From positions 3,286,001 to 3,350,000 of the forward strand of contig OZ017805.1 in assembly GCA_963969395.1 (NCBI GenBank): DNA of 64,000 bases. Direction: 5' to 3'. Below are positions 1-11,639 of this stretch, one piece after another. Each line of letters starts with the position of its first letter. The first letter of the stretch is position 1. The translations under genes were made by a program, and so were the position numbers. Origin of the DNA: Pseudoscleropodium purum. Lineage: Eukaryota; Streptophyta; Bryopsida; Hypnales; Brachytheciaceae. Under the pieces are notes generated by a model. The model saw only the letters and a program-made list of their open reading frames with translations. It ran no database searches and was not told the DNA's origin.

Positions 1-600
1 TGGAGGAGATCTTGGAGCTTGGAGGAGCAATCATCGTTTTGTGTCTTATTCACCTACAAACCATATGGTGTGAGTTATTTGGGGCTTTTGTTGGCCTTAT
101 TTTGGGCTGGTTTGTGAGGTTTGAAGTGCATTTTGGGTGAGAGATTGCTTATGATAGTAATCACACCTTGTGAGGGCTGGTTGCATGCTCCTAGTTTGAG
201 TTTGTGCTTAGAAGAGTACATTGAGAGCCCATTGAGGGCTGAGTTGTGTCCTTGTGAGCCTTGTGGAGCCATTGAGAGGCAATTAGGCTACTTTGGAGTT
301 TGGGTGATCCAACTAGGGGTGTTGGAGGCCATTGTTGCCCTTGAGGTGCTGATTGGGAGTAGTAGCCTCCATTTAGGGCTGATTGGAAGTTTGGAGCTTC
401 ATTAGGGTCTGAATTGGTGTGGAGAGGTGGTGATGCACTTGTGAGGAGTGTTGGATCGTTCTTGGGGTAGGAAGGATCTTTGGAGGTCCTTGTGAGGGCT
501 GATTGGTGCCATTTCAGCCCCATTGGCTACCAAGGGATTGTTTGGAGGCTAAATTGTTGTATGGTTTTTGTTTTTGTTTTTTTGTTGTTTTTTGTTGTTT
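1..600. other. No gene recognised; G/T-rich sequence with repeated agggctg motif
   Basis: I see no credible gene here. The plus strand is rich in G and T and contains many loose repeats of the form 'gagggctg' or 'tagggctgattgg' (for example near 233, 378 and 493). It ends in a T-rich run at 559-600. Short open frames on both strands follow from this biased composition. It could be leader or flank of the copia element, but it does not match that element's 3' LTR. Confidence 0.4.
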
Positions 601-604
601 TTTC

Positions 605-905
605 ATTTGTGACCACTTGTATCGGCTGCCGGCCGACACCAGCAGAAGAAGACCCTTCAGACTCTGCATGGGGATAGATGTTCTTTGCCTCCCACACGAT
701 TGACCTTCTCGAGCAGTGTCGCAGGAACACCTTGTCTCCCTCAGGAAACGGAAGAGGCATATCGAGGTTATTTGGAACGTCTAGGACATGAACACGTACG
801 AGGTAGGGATCGCGGCTCACCACCCTTTCTATGACCGCCCTTCCGGAGTAGTATAATCCTTTCCAGTGAAATCCAACACAGTGGGAGCTGCGTCCCCATG
901 CATCC
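605..905 (-). other. Possible antisense coding fragment upstream of copia gag
   Basis: Read on the minus strand, this stretch stays open and gives a protein-like segment, including VGFHWKGLYYSGRAVIERVV and, further on, a P-rich acidic part. It is GC-richer than the sequence to its left. It lies directly against the copia gag frame, which has lost its own start. I do not recognise the product. It may be a fragment of another gene or element joined here by deletion or capture, or a chance open frame. Confidence 0.2.
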
Positions 906-920
906 AGTGGAGGAGAGGGC

Positions 921-3900
921 GTGCGCATCATCGACAAGTTTGATGGAGAGAACTTTGGCATGTGGAAGTTCAAGATGGAGATGATCCTTGCGGAGAAGGG
1001 CTTGTGGGACGTGGTGGATGGGAGTGAGGAGCCTCCAAGTAAAGATGCAGATCCAAAGACCAAGAAGGCATGGGAGAGGAAGGAGAAGAAGGCCTTTGCT
1101 CTCATTTCCATCAACCTTGTGGATCGCCAAATTGCACACATTCGCCATTGCAAGGGACCAGCCCAAGTGTGGACCACCCTTTGCAACATCCATGAGACCA
1201 AGAGCCTCTCCAACCTCCTATTTCTTCACCGCAAGTTCTTCACTAGCAAGATGCAAGAGGAGGACGATTTGTTGGATCACGTCAACAACGTCAAGGCTCT
1301 TGCGGATGAGTTGGCTTGTTTGGAGGCGCCCGTGACTGAGGGAGATGTGGTGATGACCTTGTTGGCAAGCTTGCCATCGTCTTATGAGTTCCTCATCACC
1401 GCATTGGAGACGAGGCCCACCAAGGAGCTGACCATGGAGTTTGTGATCGCATGCTTGATGCATGAAGTGACCAAGCGCAAGGAGAATGAGGCCCAAGGGG
1501 AGGGCTCAGTGCTTGTCTCAAGACATGGCAAAGGAGGCAACACCAAGGCGTTCAAGGAGACAAGGACGTGCTTCAAGTGTGGCAAACCGGGCCACATTGC
1601 TAGGCATTGCAAGATCAACCAAGGGAAGGACAAGGAGAGTGCACACCAAGCTTCTAAAGAGGAGGAAGAGGAGGATTTCGCCTTTGCAGCCAATGGAAGA
1701 GGGGAGAAGGCCAACATGTTCACTTGGATTGTGGACTCGGGGGCCACGCAACATATGACCAGCCATCGAGATGCCTTCCACACGTATCAGCCCATTTTGG
1801 AGAAGAAGATTTATTTGGGAGACAATGGCATGGTGGAGGCCCTTGGCATGGGGGAGATCCTTGTGGAGGTGCAAGTGAAGGGGAAGACCAGGAGGATCCA
1901 AATCCAAGAGGTGCTCCATGTCCCCAAGTTGCATGCCAACTTGCTTTCGGTGAGCAAATTGTCTTTGGGAGGTTTGAAAGTGCATTTCAACATGGTGGGG
2001 TGTGTGGTGCATTCACCAAGTAGAGTTTTGATTGCATCAGCCCCTCGTGAGGGCAACTTGTACCACCTCCATTTCACCAAGGTGAATGGCACTTCCATGG
2101 CGTGTGTTGCCCAAGGATCAGCCCATGAAGACCTTGTGGAGCTTTGGCATAGGAGGCTTGGGCACTTGAATGTGAAGAGCATGAAGAGCCTCCAACACAT
2201 GGTGAAGGGTCTGAACCTCTCTTCTTGCAAGCATGATTGGAGTTCTATGGTGTGCAAGGGGTGCATTGAGGGCAAACAAGTGAGGCAGTCCTTCCCCAAG
2301 GATGGGGCAACACGCGCCACCAAGCCATTGCAACTTGTGCATTCGGATGTGTGCGGGCCAATGAAGACCACGTCCATAAGAGGAGCAAGGTATTTTGTGA
2401 CCTTCATTGATGATTTCTCTCGCAAGATTTGGATGTATATGTTGAAGTCCAAGAGTGAGGTGTTTGGACGTTTTGAGACTTGGAAGGCCCTCGTGGAGGC
2501 TCAATCGGATTGCAAGGTGAAGGTACTGCGATCGGATAATGGAGGGGAGTATGTGTCCAAGGCCTTTGAGGCGTACTTGAAGGCCCATGGCATTGAGCAC
2601 CACACTTCCGCACCTTACACCCCTCAACAAAACGGCGTAGCGGAGCTTGCGAATCGTACCATTGTGGAGATGGCAAGGGCCATGATTTATGGCCAAGGTT
2701 TGAAGCTTGAGCTTTGGGGGGAGGCGGTGTCCAATGCGGTTTACACGAGGAACCGGTGCCCCACCCAAGCGTTGACAAGCAAGACACCGCAAGAAGCTTG
2801 GAGTGGGACAAGGCCCCACATGTCTCACATGCGCACCTTTAGGTGCATTGCCTATGCATTGGTTCCCAGTGCCAAGAGGACGAAATTGGATCCCAAGGGC
2901 ATCAAGTGCCTTTTCCTTGGATATTGTGAGGGAACCAAGGCTTATAGGCTCATGAATGTGGAGACCAAGGCCATCATCAAGTGCCGAGATGTGACCTTTT
3001 TGGAGGATAGAGGAGCTGATCCCAAGCTCTTGGAGATGAGCCCAAGTGGCAGAAGTGGAGGACCAGCCCAAAAGGTGGGCACAACTCCAAGAGTGCACAT
3101 AGAAGATGAAGATGAAGAGCAAGGTGTTGAAGATGAAGACTTTGTAGAGCCCAAGAAGAAGGTGACCACACCTCAAGTGAAGAGATCAGCGGTGGGTTCT
3201 CCAAGCACTTCACCAAGGGAGCAAGAGCAAGATCAGCCCATTGGTGAGGAAGATCAAGGCACGGAGGAGCCACGTTATCCAACGAGGACCCGCAAGCCCC
3301 CTGGAGATTGGTGGCTGAATCACATTCTTCCCCAACAACAAGAAGAACAAGCCAATGTGGCTTTCCTTGGAGATCCATCCACGCTTGGAGAGGTGTTGCG
3401 TTGCGAAGATGCAAGCAAGTGGGAGGTGGCCATGCAAGAGGAGTACAAGGCCCTCATTGACAAAGGGACATGGGAGCTTGCAGCCCTCCCTCCCAAGAGA
3501 TCAAGTGTGAGTTGTAAGTGGGTTTTCTCTACCAAAAGGGATGCTTTGGGTCACATTGTGAGGTACAAGGCAAGGTTGGTTGCTAGGGGGTTTTCCCAAG
3601 TGGAAGGGGAGGACTTCAATGAGACCTTTGCCCCCATTGCCAAGTTTAGCACCATTCGGTGCATTGTGACTCTTGGGGCAACCATGGACTTGGAGATGCA
3701 CCAAATGGATGTGAAGACGGCTTTTCTCAACCCCAAGTTGGAGGAGGTCATCTACATGTATCAGCCCCAAGGCTTTGTGCAAGAAGGCCAAAAGCATTTG
3801 AAGTGCAAGTTGAAGAAGGCACTCCCCGGGTTGAAGCAATTGGAGAGAGTTTGGTATCGAGATATTGATGGCATGTTTGTGAGGAAGGGGTTTCAAAGAG

Positions 3901-5018
3901 GCCACGCTGATCACTCTTTGTACATCTTGTAAAGTCGTGAGCATTTGGTAATTGTGATCCTCTGTGTGGATGATCTGATCCTCCTTGCAAGTAGTATGCC
4001 CAAGATGCTTGAAGTGAAGGCGATGCTTAAGAAGGAGTACGAGATGACCGACCTTGGAGAGTTGAAGTATTGCCTTGGAGTGGAGTTCAAGAGGGATAGA
4101 GCTGCCCGCACCATCACCATGAGCCAACACAAGTACCTTGAAGAGCTTCTCAAGCGGTTCAACATAGAGGAGTGCAAAGCCATAGGTACACCACTTGACA
4201 CGCATGCAAAGTTGCCCAAGCTCACCGATGAAGAATTCGAGGAAGTGAGGGTTGAAATGCAAGGTGTGCCTTACAAAGCAACGGTTGGGTGCTTGATGTA
4301 TGCCATGGTAGCCACAAGGCCTGATTTGGCCTTTCCGGTGAGTTTTGTGAGTCAACACATGTCCAAGTATGGCCCAATGCATTGGGCAGCGGTGAAGCGG
4401 GTGATGAGGTACCTTCAAGGCACACTTGGCATGGAGTTGCAACTTGGAGGTGCCCATGTGACTTTGCATGGGTATTGTGATGCGGATTGGGCGGGTGATG
4501 AGGGGGATAGGAGATCCACCACCGGCTACGTGTTTAAGCTTGGATTGGGTGCCATTACTTGGAATTCCAAGAGGCAGCCCACCATAGCTCTTTCTACAAC
4601 GGAGGCCGAGTACATGGCCATGAGCCAAGCCATGAAGGAGGCCATTTGGCTAAGGCAGCTCTTGGGTGATGTTGGTCTTGCGCAAGAGGGGAGCACACCC
4701 ATCTGGTGTGACAACCAAGGGATCATTGCTTTGGCCAAGAATCCCACCCATCACTCTCGGACGAAGCACATTGATGTGCAACACCATTTCATTTGTGAAC
4801 GAGTGGAGGATGAGGTGATTGAGCTCAAGTATGTGCCTACCCAAGCTATGGTTGCTGATGTGCTAACCAAGGCCCTTGGGAAGCCACAACACCAAAGCTT
4901 CATTGAGAAGCTGGGGCTTTGCACCTTTGACCACTCTCAAAGTGGGAGTGTTAGAGATTCTGTACATACTAGCGTAGACCATGTACAGTTAGCCTTAGGA
5001 GTAGCTTTAGACACTTAG
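921..5018 (+). pseudogene. Copia Gag-Pol polyprotein with one in-frame stop
   Basis: The frame encodes a copia Gag-Pol polyprotein, which packages element RNA, matures itself, copies RNA to DNA and integrates it. Codon numbers count from 921. The zinc knuckle CFKCGKPGHIARHC is at 217-230. The protease motif DSGAT is at 272-276. The integrase zinc-binding histidines are at 410 and 415, with its catalytic triad D476, D539 and E575 (D-35-E spacing). Reverse transcriptase covers about 865-1,020, with DVKTAFLN near 930 and CVDD at 3,963-3,974, where copia usually has YVDD. RNase H has YCDADW near 4,475 and the TEAEYMA and WCDNQG motifs. The frame opens at 870 with no ATG; the first ATG is at 960, inside gag, so the normal start is lost. 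TAA at 3,930-3,932 interrupts reverse transcriptase just before CVDD, and the same frame then continues to TAG at 5,016. The usual integrase QNGVAERKNRT motif reads ELANRT, a further sign of decay. Confidence 0.93.
4939..4948 (+). other. Copia polypurine tract
   Basis: The purine-rich caaagtgggag lies directly before the TGTTAG start of the LTR, the usual place for the plus-strand primer of a copia element. The RNase H frame reads through it into the LTR. Confidence 0.7.
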
Positions 5019-5205
5019 TTAGTGTTAGAGTCCATGGGTATTGCTCGTAGTCAAAGGCAGCCCAATGTAGTTAGTTATCCCATATGGTTTGTGGATAACT
5101 AGGAAAGGCTTCTAGCTTAAGTTGAGCCCACTCATGTGACTTCGTGTATCGTTCTACCATCTAAGTAAAGCCTTTCTCTCATACATGACTTTGTAATCTC
5201 AATAA
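4949..5205 (+). repeat. Copia 3' LTR (right end uncertain)
   Basis: The LTR starts TGTTAGAGATTCTGTACATA after the polypurine tract. About 257 bp follow before the sequence changes to antisense Gypsy gag. I cannot find a matching CTAACA end, so the LTR may be cut on the right. No 5' partner exists in the window. Confidence 0.65.
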
Positions 5206-5208
5206 GTA

Positions 5209-5640
5209 TTACTTTAGAGCCTCTTCTTTAAATAGACCTTGAAAAATGCGCTTCTTTGCCTCAAAGTCTTCTTGATTTGCTATGGTAATGGACTCAAATT
5301 CATAAAACCAATCATCAACATCTTGGCTTCTTTCTCCTTTAAACCTACTATACTTCAAGTGCATGGAAACCACCATGTTGGAACTCCTAAGCTCAGATTC
5401 AACTTGTTCGTCTTCTTTGTCAAATGAAACAAGAACTTCATGAGTGAATATTGGATTTGGTAAGGGTGTAGTATCTACGTCCCCTCCTAGTGTACCCACT
5501 AGTAGTTCCTCTTCTGATTTGAAAAGACAATGTAGCCTTGGTTCTAGGTTAACACTAAGTAAGTTGGGAATAGGAATTTCTTCTCTTCTAATCCAAACAA
5601 ATCTTCTTTCAAAGGTTCCTCCTTTTTCTTTTCTTTTCAT
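5209..5640 (-). pseudogene. Gypsy-type gag N-terminal fragment
   Basis: An open frame of 143 residues starts at ATG 5,640. Its second half contains YSRFKGERSQDVDDWFYEFE and then QGLFKEEALK. This resembles the capsid helices of plant retrotransposon Gag proteins, which have a 'F.G....D...W...F' pattern followed by 'F...L...A..W'. The frame is cut exactly where the copia LTR begins, before the expected tryptophan. It lies about 190 bp after the primer-binding site, a normal leader length. Gag would form the particle shell around element RNA. The call is by pattern, so the lineage is uncertain. Confidence 0.6.
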
Positions 5641-5800
5641 GAGAAAGGTATCCTCTCAATCTACAAGTTCTTCTACTAAATGCAAGAAATTTCAACAACT
5701 AGGTCAACGCATATAATAAGTTTGACACTATTCAAGTTAGAATGATGACTCTTCATAGTAATCCAAATACTAACTGGAATCTCATAAAACTATCCTTAAA

Positions 5801-5819
5801 ATCCCCAATAGCGGTGCCA
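5801..5819 (-). other. Primer-binding site of unit A
   Basis: Eight bases inside the LTR end, the minus strand reads TGGCACCGCTATTGGGGAT. From memory, the site common in plant Athila/Tat-type Gypsy elements is TGGCGCCGTTGCCGGGGAT. The two agree at 14 of 19 positions and all five differences are transitions, as expected for decayed methylated DNA. A tRNA would prime minus-strand synthesis here. Confidence 0.6.
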
Positions 5820-5827
5820 CTTCGTTG

Positions 5828-8800
5828 TGTCATAGCACAAGGAAGCAGACATCCTCTTGTAGATGCTTAAAAGTGACTTAAACACCATTAAAATGACTCG
5901 AGTATTGTTCCCAAGAGATTTAGCTTGTAGTTCCTAAGAAGATGACCAAAATGGGATGTGGAAATCAACTTAACCCAAACACACCGGATGTAGAACCGGA
6001 AAGTGTATACTAAATTCTCAACTACTTCCAATTCTTTATTACCAAAATGTTATAATTTGTACCTATTCACCAACCAAAAAGGAATGTCCCAACATTGTAC
6101 TTTTTCTAGTATTTGTATACGGGTCTAATAATTAAGTAACCAAGTCAAAAGTTTAGCCTCTACACTAGAGGGGGCCGGTATTGGAATTGAGAAAGGATGC
6201 GTTGAATCCTACCCTTCCAGGAATTAAAGTGATTGGAGTTGCACTAAAAAAATAATTAAAAAAATAGAATGAAACTACTTCCTCACAACACATCCAAAGA
6301 TCAATCGAGACTAATAGGTAACACAGGAAACCCCTACCATCCCCATTTTACTACAACAACAAACCTATCCAATTTGAATCCCTTTGGCAAAGATTGGTAA
6401 CCAAATAACTAGAGAAACCCTACCCCTTTGCTCATCACCCCTTTTGGTTGTAATAGGACCTCATCAACACATTAACTAGCATATGTCCGGATACCTAAGG
6501 ATCATATCCAATCTTAAAGTGGCTATTCCACAAAGAAGTTCCCAAGTTTCAAGCAAGACCAAGACTTCACGTCTAGTACACACAATTTTCTGACCAGCTC
6601 AATTCAACTCCCAACACCGGATCCAGATAGAATCCGAGGATTATTCCTCCTTCCTAGTTCAACAAACCTAGCTATCCACACTAAACAATGGTTCTAGCAT
6701 TGTCGACATACCAATATAGTTCCAAGTGATCAATTCAACACCATAATGTGAAAGTTTGTAAATCAATTTGCTAAATGAAGGAAAAATAAAAGTATAAAAA
6801 CACTCCAGCATCAATCTAACTTCAGACCCTAAATAACTAGCCCCTTGGAGACCCTAAAAGCTCCAAAGGAACAAAATAAAGACCAAAGAATGACACATTA
6901 CATTCCCTAATAAAAAATGCACTCACTTCCTACTACATGGCCAATTCTACAAAAAGTGGATCTCAGATCTAAGAAATCTGGATCCGGGAAGTCCAAGTTC
7001 ATCACTACCAAAACCAACTAGCAAGTAACTTTCTAAGTCAAAAACTTTGGTTTCCATCCACCTACCTACTTCTACTCCTAAAATAACTAAAGCTAAGCTT
7101 TCTTTAACTGTTTTGGAGTTGCCTCCACTTGCTTGGATGCCCTCTTTTTAGATGGTTGTTTCCTATTGGCTAAAGCCTTCGTAACATGTGTCACCTTGCC
7201 TTTGCTTGGAATTTGAGTCATCACTTTTCCTTTTTTGCGTGGAGGAGAGGCAAGTTCTGGTTCCAAGTCTTCTTCCAACTCAACCGTACTATCCTCATTC
7301 TTTGTAGTCTCTAAAGACTTGTCTTCCTCCAATTCAAGCTCGATATGTAGAGTCGACTCCCTCGCTCACTTTACAGTCATCTTTTACTTCACTACATTTG
7401 TCACCTTCAGGGAAGGATTGGAAACCTTACTCTTTGGTGTCTCCAAGTCTTCTTCGACTATCTAGGAATGGCTTTTGGTTTGGGATCCAGGTGTAGACCC
7501 TTTTTTGGTTCGAAAGTCAACTCTGCTACTTGGTCAGGTAGATTGCGGAGTATTGTCTTTCGATGTGCTCTTGTCTTTCTGCTCCCTAGAGGTAGGCAGA
7601 GAGAGTGGTGGGGTTACTTTGGAAAGGGTTGCTTTTGTCAACCGGCCAGTTTTTTGGTTTTGGTTTTGGTTTCAAAATAGCCTCCATTATTATAACCCTC
7701 ATCTTGTCCGACATCTACTCCATCTTCTCTCCATAATCAACCAACACTAATACAATTTTGGGACCTAATGTGCCCCTTGTTTGAAAACCCTAGCCTCAAA
7801 CAATTTGGCCTTTTTCACCACGTCATCCGGATTCCCAATGAAGTCTCGGATTTGGTTAAAGGTTTACGTAGACTTAGATGAAAGTCTCTTCTCTCTAATT
7901 GCTTCTTCAGACTTCTACTTTAACCTAACCTAGAGAGCTTTCACCTGATTGGACAAATCCTCTACTTGATCCTCTAACTTCCTTATATTCTTGTCTTAGA
8001 GAAGATTCTCCACTTCTTCATAGATGTCTGATGGATTGGTCTTACCTATCAGCTCACATATTTTCCAAGTCACCTCCCTCTCACTCAAAATAATATCCCA
8101 AATTCCTTTCAATTCCTCTATAACATTACCAATGGAATCATTATTCTGGTCAAGCGCTCAAATATGATCCTTTTTCTCTACCCTTTCAACAACTCTCTTT
8201 CTTTTCTTTTGGAAAGCTACTCTTTCCTTTTCCAAATCTGAAGACCCCTCTCTTGATCCCTCTATTACAACTTCCAGTTCCAGTTTTGGACGAATATTAT
8301 ATTGAAGCATAACCTCAACAGCCTTATATGTCAACCTTTCCTTATTTTTCAACAAATCTAAGGACTGAAAGAGATGGAAGAGAAAAGGGCTCAAGCTAGA
8401 AGGTTTAGATTTCTCGACCATTGAACACATCTTTGCCACTACATCTCGGATTACTATCCCCCAATTTACTTTCCTATCCCTAGATACTATCCCCAAAATT
8501 GTATTGGCTACAGTGACCGTAATTTGAGTAGGTCTTTCTAGATTGAAGATTAAAACCAAAATTCTAACACCCCTCTAAACCTCAAGTTCTTACAATCCAT
8601 AACTACATATCCATCCTTAGGATTCATAGGATTGGAGAACTTGCCATTTTTATATTTTTCCGTTCGTGAAGCCCATCCTTTGCCCTTTTTGGTTGAACTC
8701 TCACAGTTCGCTCCCACTCACTGGACATATCCACCATAAGCTCCTACACCATCTCTTCATCTCTCAAGCTCTATAGAAGTTGCAAAAACCCTTGGCAACC

Positions 8801-9357
8801 AATTCGACGCAGATCCTCCTCCAAGAGTGCCTTCTCCTTCTTGCTCTTTGGTAAGCCAAGGACCACGGACTAGAGGTTAACTAGATGCAAGTCCTCTTTA
8901 ACTTTTGCCTTCACCATCATTCTCAGTGCACTCAAAGATAACCCTTAACTAGTCACTTTCTTTAGTCCAAAAAATATACTTAGAAATCTAAGGATACTCA
9001 CTTAGAAGGCAACTCGCCCTCCTATCTATATACTGGAGACCGGAATCTAAAACTCTCAAAACTCCTTCGCCACAATAAGAAAACAACAGAACAACTCCTC
9101 AAAGTCAAGAAGATCCAAATAGCAAATAAAGAAGGTAAGAGAATGGCCTCCATTTAGTTTTCCTGGTTAGGATTCCTTAACCATTGAATTGACCATTATG
9201 CATTCCAAACGGATTTTCTGTCCATTCAATGTTCCCTTCTTGCTCCTCATTATGTCTATTAGCTTTTGATTTGGTTTTGATTCTGTTTCCGATATTGCCA
9301 AATGTCTTGAAAATGCTTTTAGACAACTATCCTTGATTCTAGTTTGTAGTTAGGACA
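5828..9357 (-). repeat. LTR of unit A (old, 3.53 kb)
   Basis: The downstream end reads, on the minus strand, TTCCTTGTGCTATGACA, and old unit E ends almost identically (TTCCTTATACTATGACA). The upstream end reads TTGTCCTAACTAC on the minus strand and is a decayed match to TGTCGCAGCTTA. In between lies a broken form of the LTR protein gene. Length and layout match the young 3.3-kb copies. It is AT-richer and much more diverged than B, C and D. Confidence 0.65.
7093..8955 (-). pseudogene. LTR-encoded protein gene, old copy A
   Basis: A broken relative of the 552-residue LTR protein described for unit C. Readable blocks on the minus strand include EEDLRRIGCQGF near the start, then at 8,158-8,559 PTQITVTVANTILGIVSRDR and PFLFHLF. 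A coiled-coil part containing RDFIGNPDD follows, and then a basic end at 7,093-7,332 with SPPRKKGK and KQVEATPK. Each block aligns with the same region of B, C and E. Several stops and frameshifts separate them. The basic tail KQVEATP also occurs in E (K*VEGTP) but not in B, C or D, so the old subfamily had a different C-terminus. Confidence 0.7.
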
Positions 9358-11037
9358 AAAAAGTTAGTTGTCCTCCTCAACCATTTTATCTTAATTAAGA
9401 TACCCTATGTTTTGCTAATCCATATATATAGTAATTTTTCTACTTCTAACCCACAAAATCAAAAAAATTTACTAAAAATGAATTTTTTATTTCTAATTCT
9501 ACTTGAAATAACTAAAATTTGTTTTTCTAGGTTCCTACAAGTATCCACAAACATGCATACCTTCTCCAAAAACACACCAATTGGACTTTACATCCCTAAC
9601 AAAGGAAGCTCGAAGATCCCCAACAAAGGAAGCTTATACTACTACAACAAAGGAAGCTCAGACATCGAAAGCGCCACCATATGAGGAATCTGCAACCCAA
9701 GTGCCAACAAATTCTAAAAGACAACGAAACCCAATACTTGGCTCCTACTACAGAAGCAAACCCACCAATTAGAATTACATCCGAGTCCCTCCTCTACTTG
9801 ATACCCAAGACTAAATGATATTATACTCAAGCCCCATGCTATCCGGACCTTGAACCCTCCTTTGATACCCAAGAGCCAAGGAGGATCACCCCCTCCATTG
9901 CTCCATGTTTCATCCTTCATCCTAAACTTTGAAAAATTTTGTTTGCCATATATAATAAAATTTGCAAATTTTGAATTCAGATTTATAATCAGATACCCCA
10001 AATTAGCTAGGCAATATAATTAATTAAAAAATTTAAGCATAACAAACTACTAGGCAATTTTTAACATGTATCTTTTGGCAGGATAATAGAAGGGTCAATC
10101 CTCTCTAAGATCATAAACTATAACCCTCATATCCAAGATCTCACCTTGGTATCCAATACCTCACCATCATAACCAATACCTCAAACCCTCAAAGTATACT
10201 TGGAGACCCAAAATTAATGTATGGTTCCCAAACCATGAAGACGTCTTGAATTAGCCCTTTTTATTTAAGCTTTTTAAAAGTACCAAAATGGCGATAACTT
10301 AGAACATGGTTAAGCATTATATTTCTACATTCATCCATCTTTAGAACCAAAAAATACTTTACAATCATATTTATAGACTTTTCCATACATAATAGATGAT
10401 GTCATCCACATTTTTAATCAAAGTGAATAATTTATGGAAATATGTATTTATTTTTATCTAGCAAAAAATATAATTTCTATTTCAAATGGATCAATCTTAC
10501 CCCATGCAATATCAAATTGTAGAACATATCTCCAATACACTATATTGCAATTTTAGGCATCATCAATAAACCATCCTATATCTTGTTCCTAATTTTCTAT
10601 AGCAGCAAATGGATTCAATACAAATTATAGTTTTTTCAAGGTTGCTATTCCACAAGTCAAGTAGTGTATTGTAGAAGTGATAATTTGAGTGCTTGTTTGC
10701 TTTTTCTATAGATTAGATTCATTATAATTATTTTTAATTCATCTCTTCTCAAATGAAATAAAATACCAATCATAACACATTTTCTTCTACTTTTTTTCAA
10801 GTATTTTTGAAATAGCTTTAGCATTCGGAATATTTTGGTTGTAGGTACCTATCCATCACCGTAGGTCTTCCAAAGTGTGTATTTTCTACTTCTAAAGTGA
10901 ATTAAAATGAAGATATAAAGGATTGAGATCTACTTGTGAAATACAAAATATTTATTTATGGAATGACTCAATGAATGCTTGAAGAGCTCAATTTAATAGT
11001 ACAGTTACCTTATAGAAATTCAATAGGTGTGTTTAAA
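9358..11037. other. AT-rich sequence, no gene seen
   Basis: I find only short chance frames. It holds a small triple repeat at 9,598-9,658 and loosely repeated phrases around 10,120-10,190 ('ccaatacctcac'). Nothing here looks like a conserved protein or RNA gene. Confidence 0.5.
9598..9658 (+). repeat. 24-bp tandem repeat, 3 copies
   Basis: The phrase aacaaaggaagct starts at 9,598, 9,622 and 9,646, exactly 24 bp apart, with variable bases between. The period is a multiple of three, so the frame stays open across it. Confidence 0.7.
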
Positions 11038-11040
11038 GGA

Positions 11041-11374
11041 TTTAAAAAAAGACTTTACTATTGTTTTACCAAATTGGATTAGAAATTAGCTTTGTTACCT
11101 TATACAAATAAAACTATATTTGGGTGGAGGCTTTCCTAGAATTGTATATATTTAAAAAGTTGTGTTAGTAAAGTGTTTGCTATTGGTAACTGAAATTAAT
11201 ATCAATGGCAAAGGGTTACTTGAGGATCATGTCTAAATGATATGTCAAAGGCCTTCTTTGAGGCTCATTTCCAATTCTTTAAACGTGATTCAAAAATATT
11301 TTATTATTTACCTACATACTTCAATTTATAAAAGAAATAGTATGTAGAAGAATAGTAAAGTCTTTTCTTAAATA
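11041..11374. mobile_element. MITE-like inverted-repeat element
   Basis: The sequence at 11,041-11,063 (TTTAAAAAAAGACTTTACTA and on) is nearly the reverse complement of 11,351-11,374 (AATAGTAAAGTCTTTTCTTA and on), giving arms of about 23 bp with one mismatch around 290 bp of AT-rich DNA. No coding capacity. I cannot identify a clear target duplication, so calling it a transposon is tentative. Confidence 0.4.
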
Positions 11375-11428
11375 AATTGTTTATCTACATTCTTGAACAA
11401 TATTTTAGGAATAAAAATATTTTATTTG

Positions 11429-11469
11429 AAAAAAGACTTTACTAAAGTGGGACAATAGTAAAGTCTTTT
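11429..11469. repeat. Perfect hairpin related to the neighbouring inverted repeat
   Basis: AAAAGACTTTACT (ending 11,443) and AGTAAAGTCTTTT (11,457-11,469) form a 13-bp perfect stem with a 13-nt loop. The same arm sequence ends the inverted repeat at 11,041-11,374, so this is a second, compact copy of those ends. Confidence 0.75.
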
Positions 11470-11639
11470 CTTAAATAACTTTAAGTATGTCAGTAAACAA
11501 TTTTACAAAGCAGCAAATCATTTTCAAAATGAAAACAAGGCTAGTACTATAGTAAAATTTATTTATTTTCAATCATCAAGATGATTGAATAATTATTGAT
11601 TAAAATGCATTAAAGTAGAGGACATGATTTTTCCCATGA

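Larger units (their letters stand above)
905..5205 (+). mobile_element. Ty1/copia LTR retrotransposon, 5'-truncated
   Basis: One reading frame carries gag, protease, integrase, reverse transcriptase and RNase H in copia order, followed by a purine-rich tract and an LTR starting TGTTAG. No copy of that LTR, and no tRNA-type primer-binding site, lies upstream of gag, so the 5' end is missing. On the right, the LTR runs without a clear CA end into an oppositely oriented Gypsy gag at about 5,205. The element is therefore a fragment. Its single nonsense codon and otherwise open frame suggest fairly recent activity. Confidence 0.9.
5206..9357 (-). mobile_element. Unit A: 5' part of a Gypsy-type LTR retrotransposon
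   Basis: On the minus strand the order is LTR (9,357 to 5,828), primer-binding site, untranslated leader and the beginning of gag, cut off at about 5,206 by the copia LTR. This is the only copy of the family in the window with internal sequence attached. It is the key evidence that the 3.3-kb units B, C and D are LTRs rather than stand-alone transposons. No reverse transcriptase of this element is present. All coding parts are decayed. Confidence 0.65.

Noticed and set aside
2118..3176. 352-codon minus-strand frame across the copia element
   Set aside because: Shadow of the polyprotein gene. It has no motif, while the plus strand shows every copia domain.
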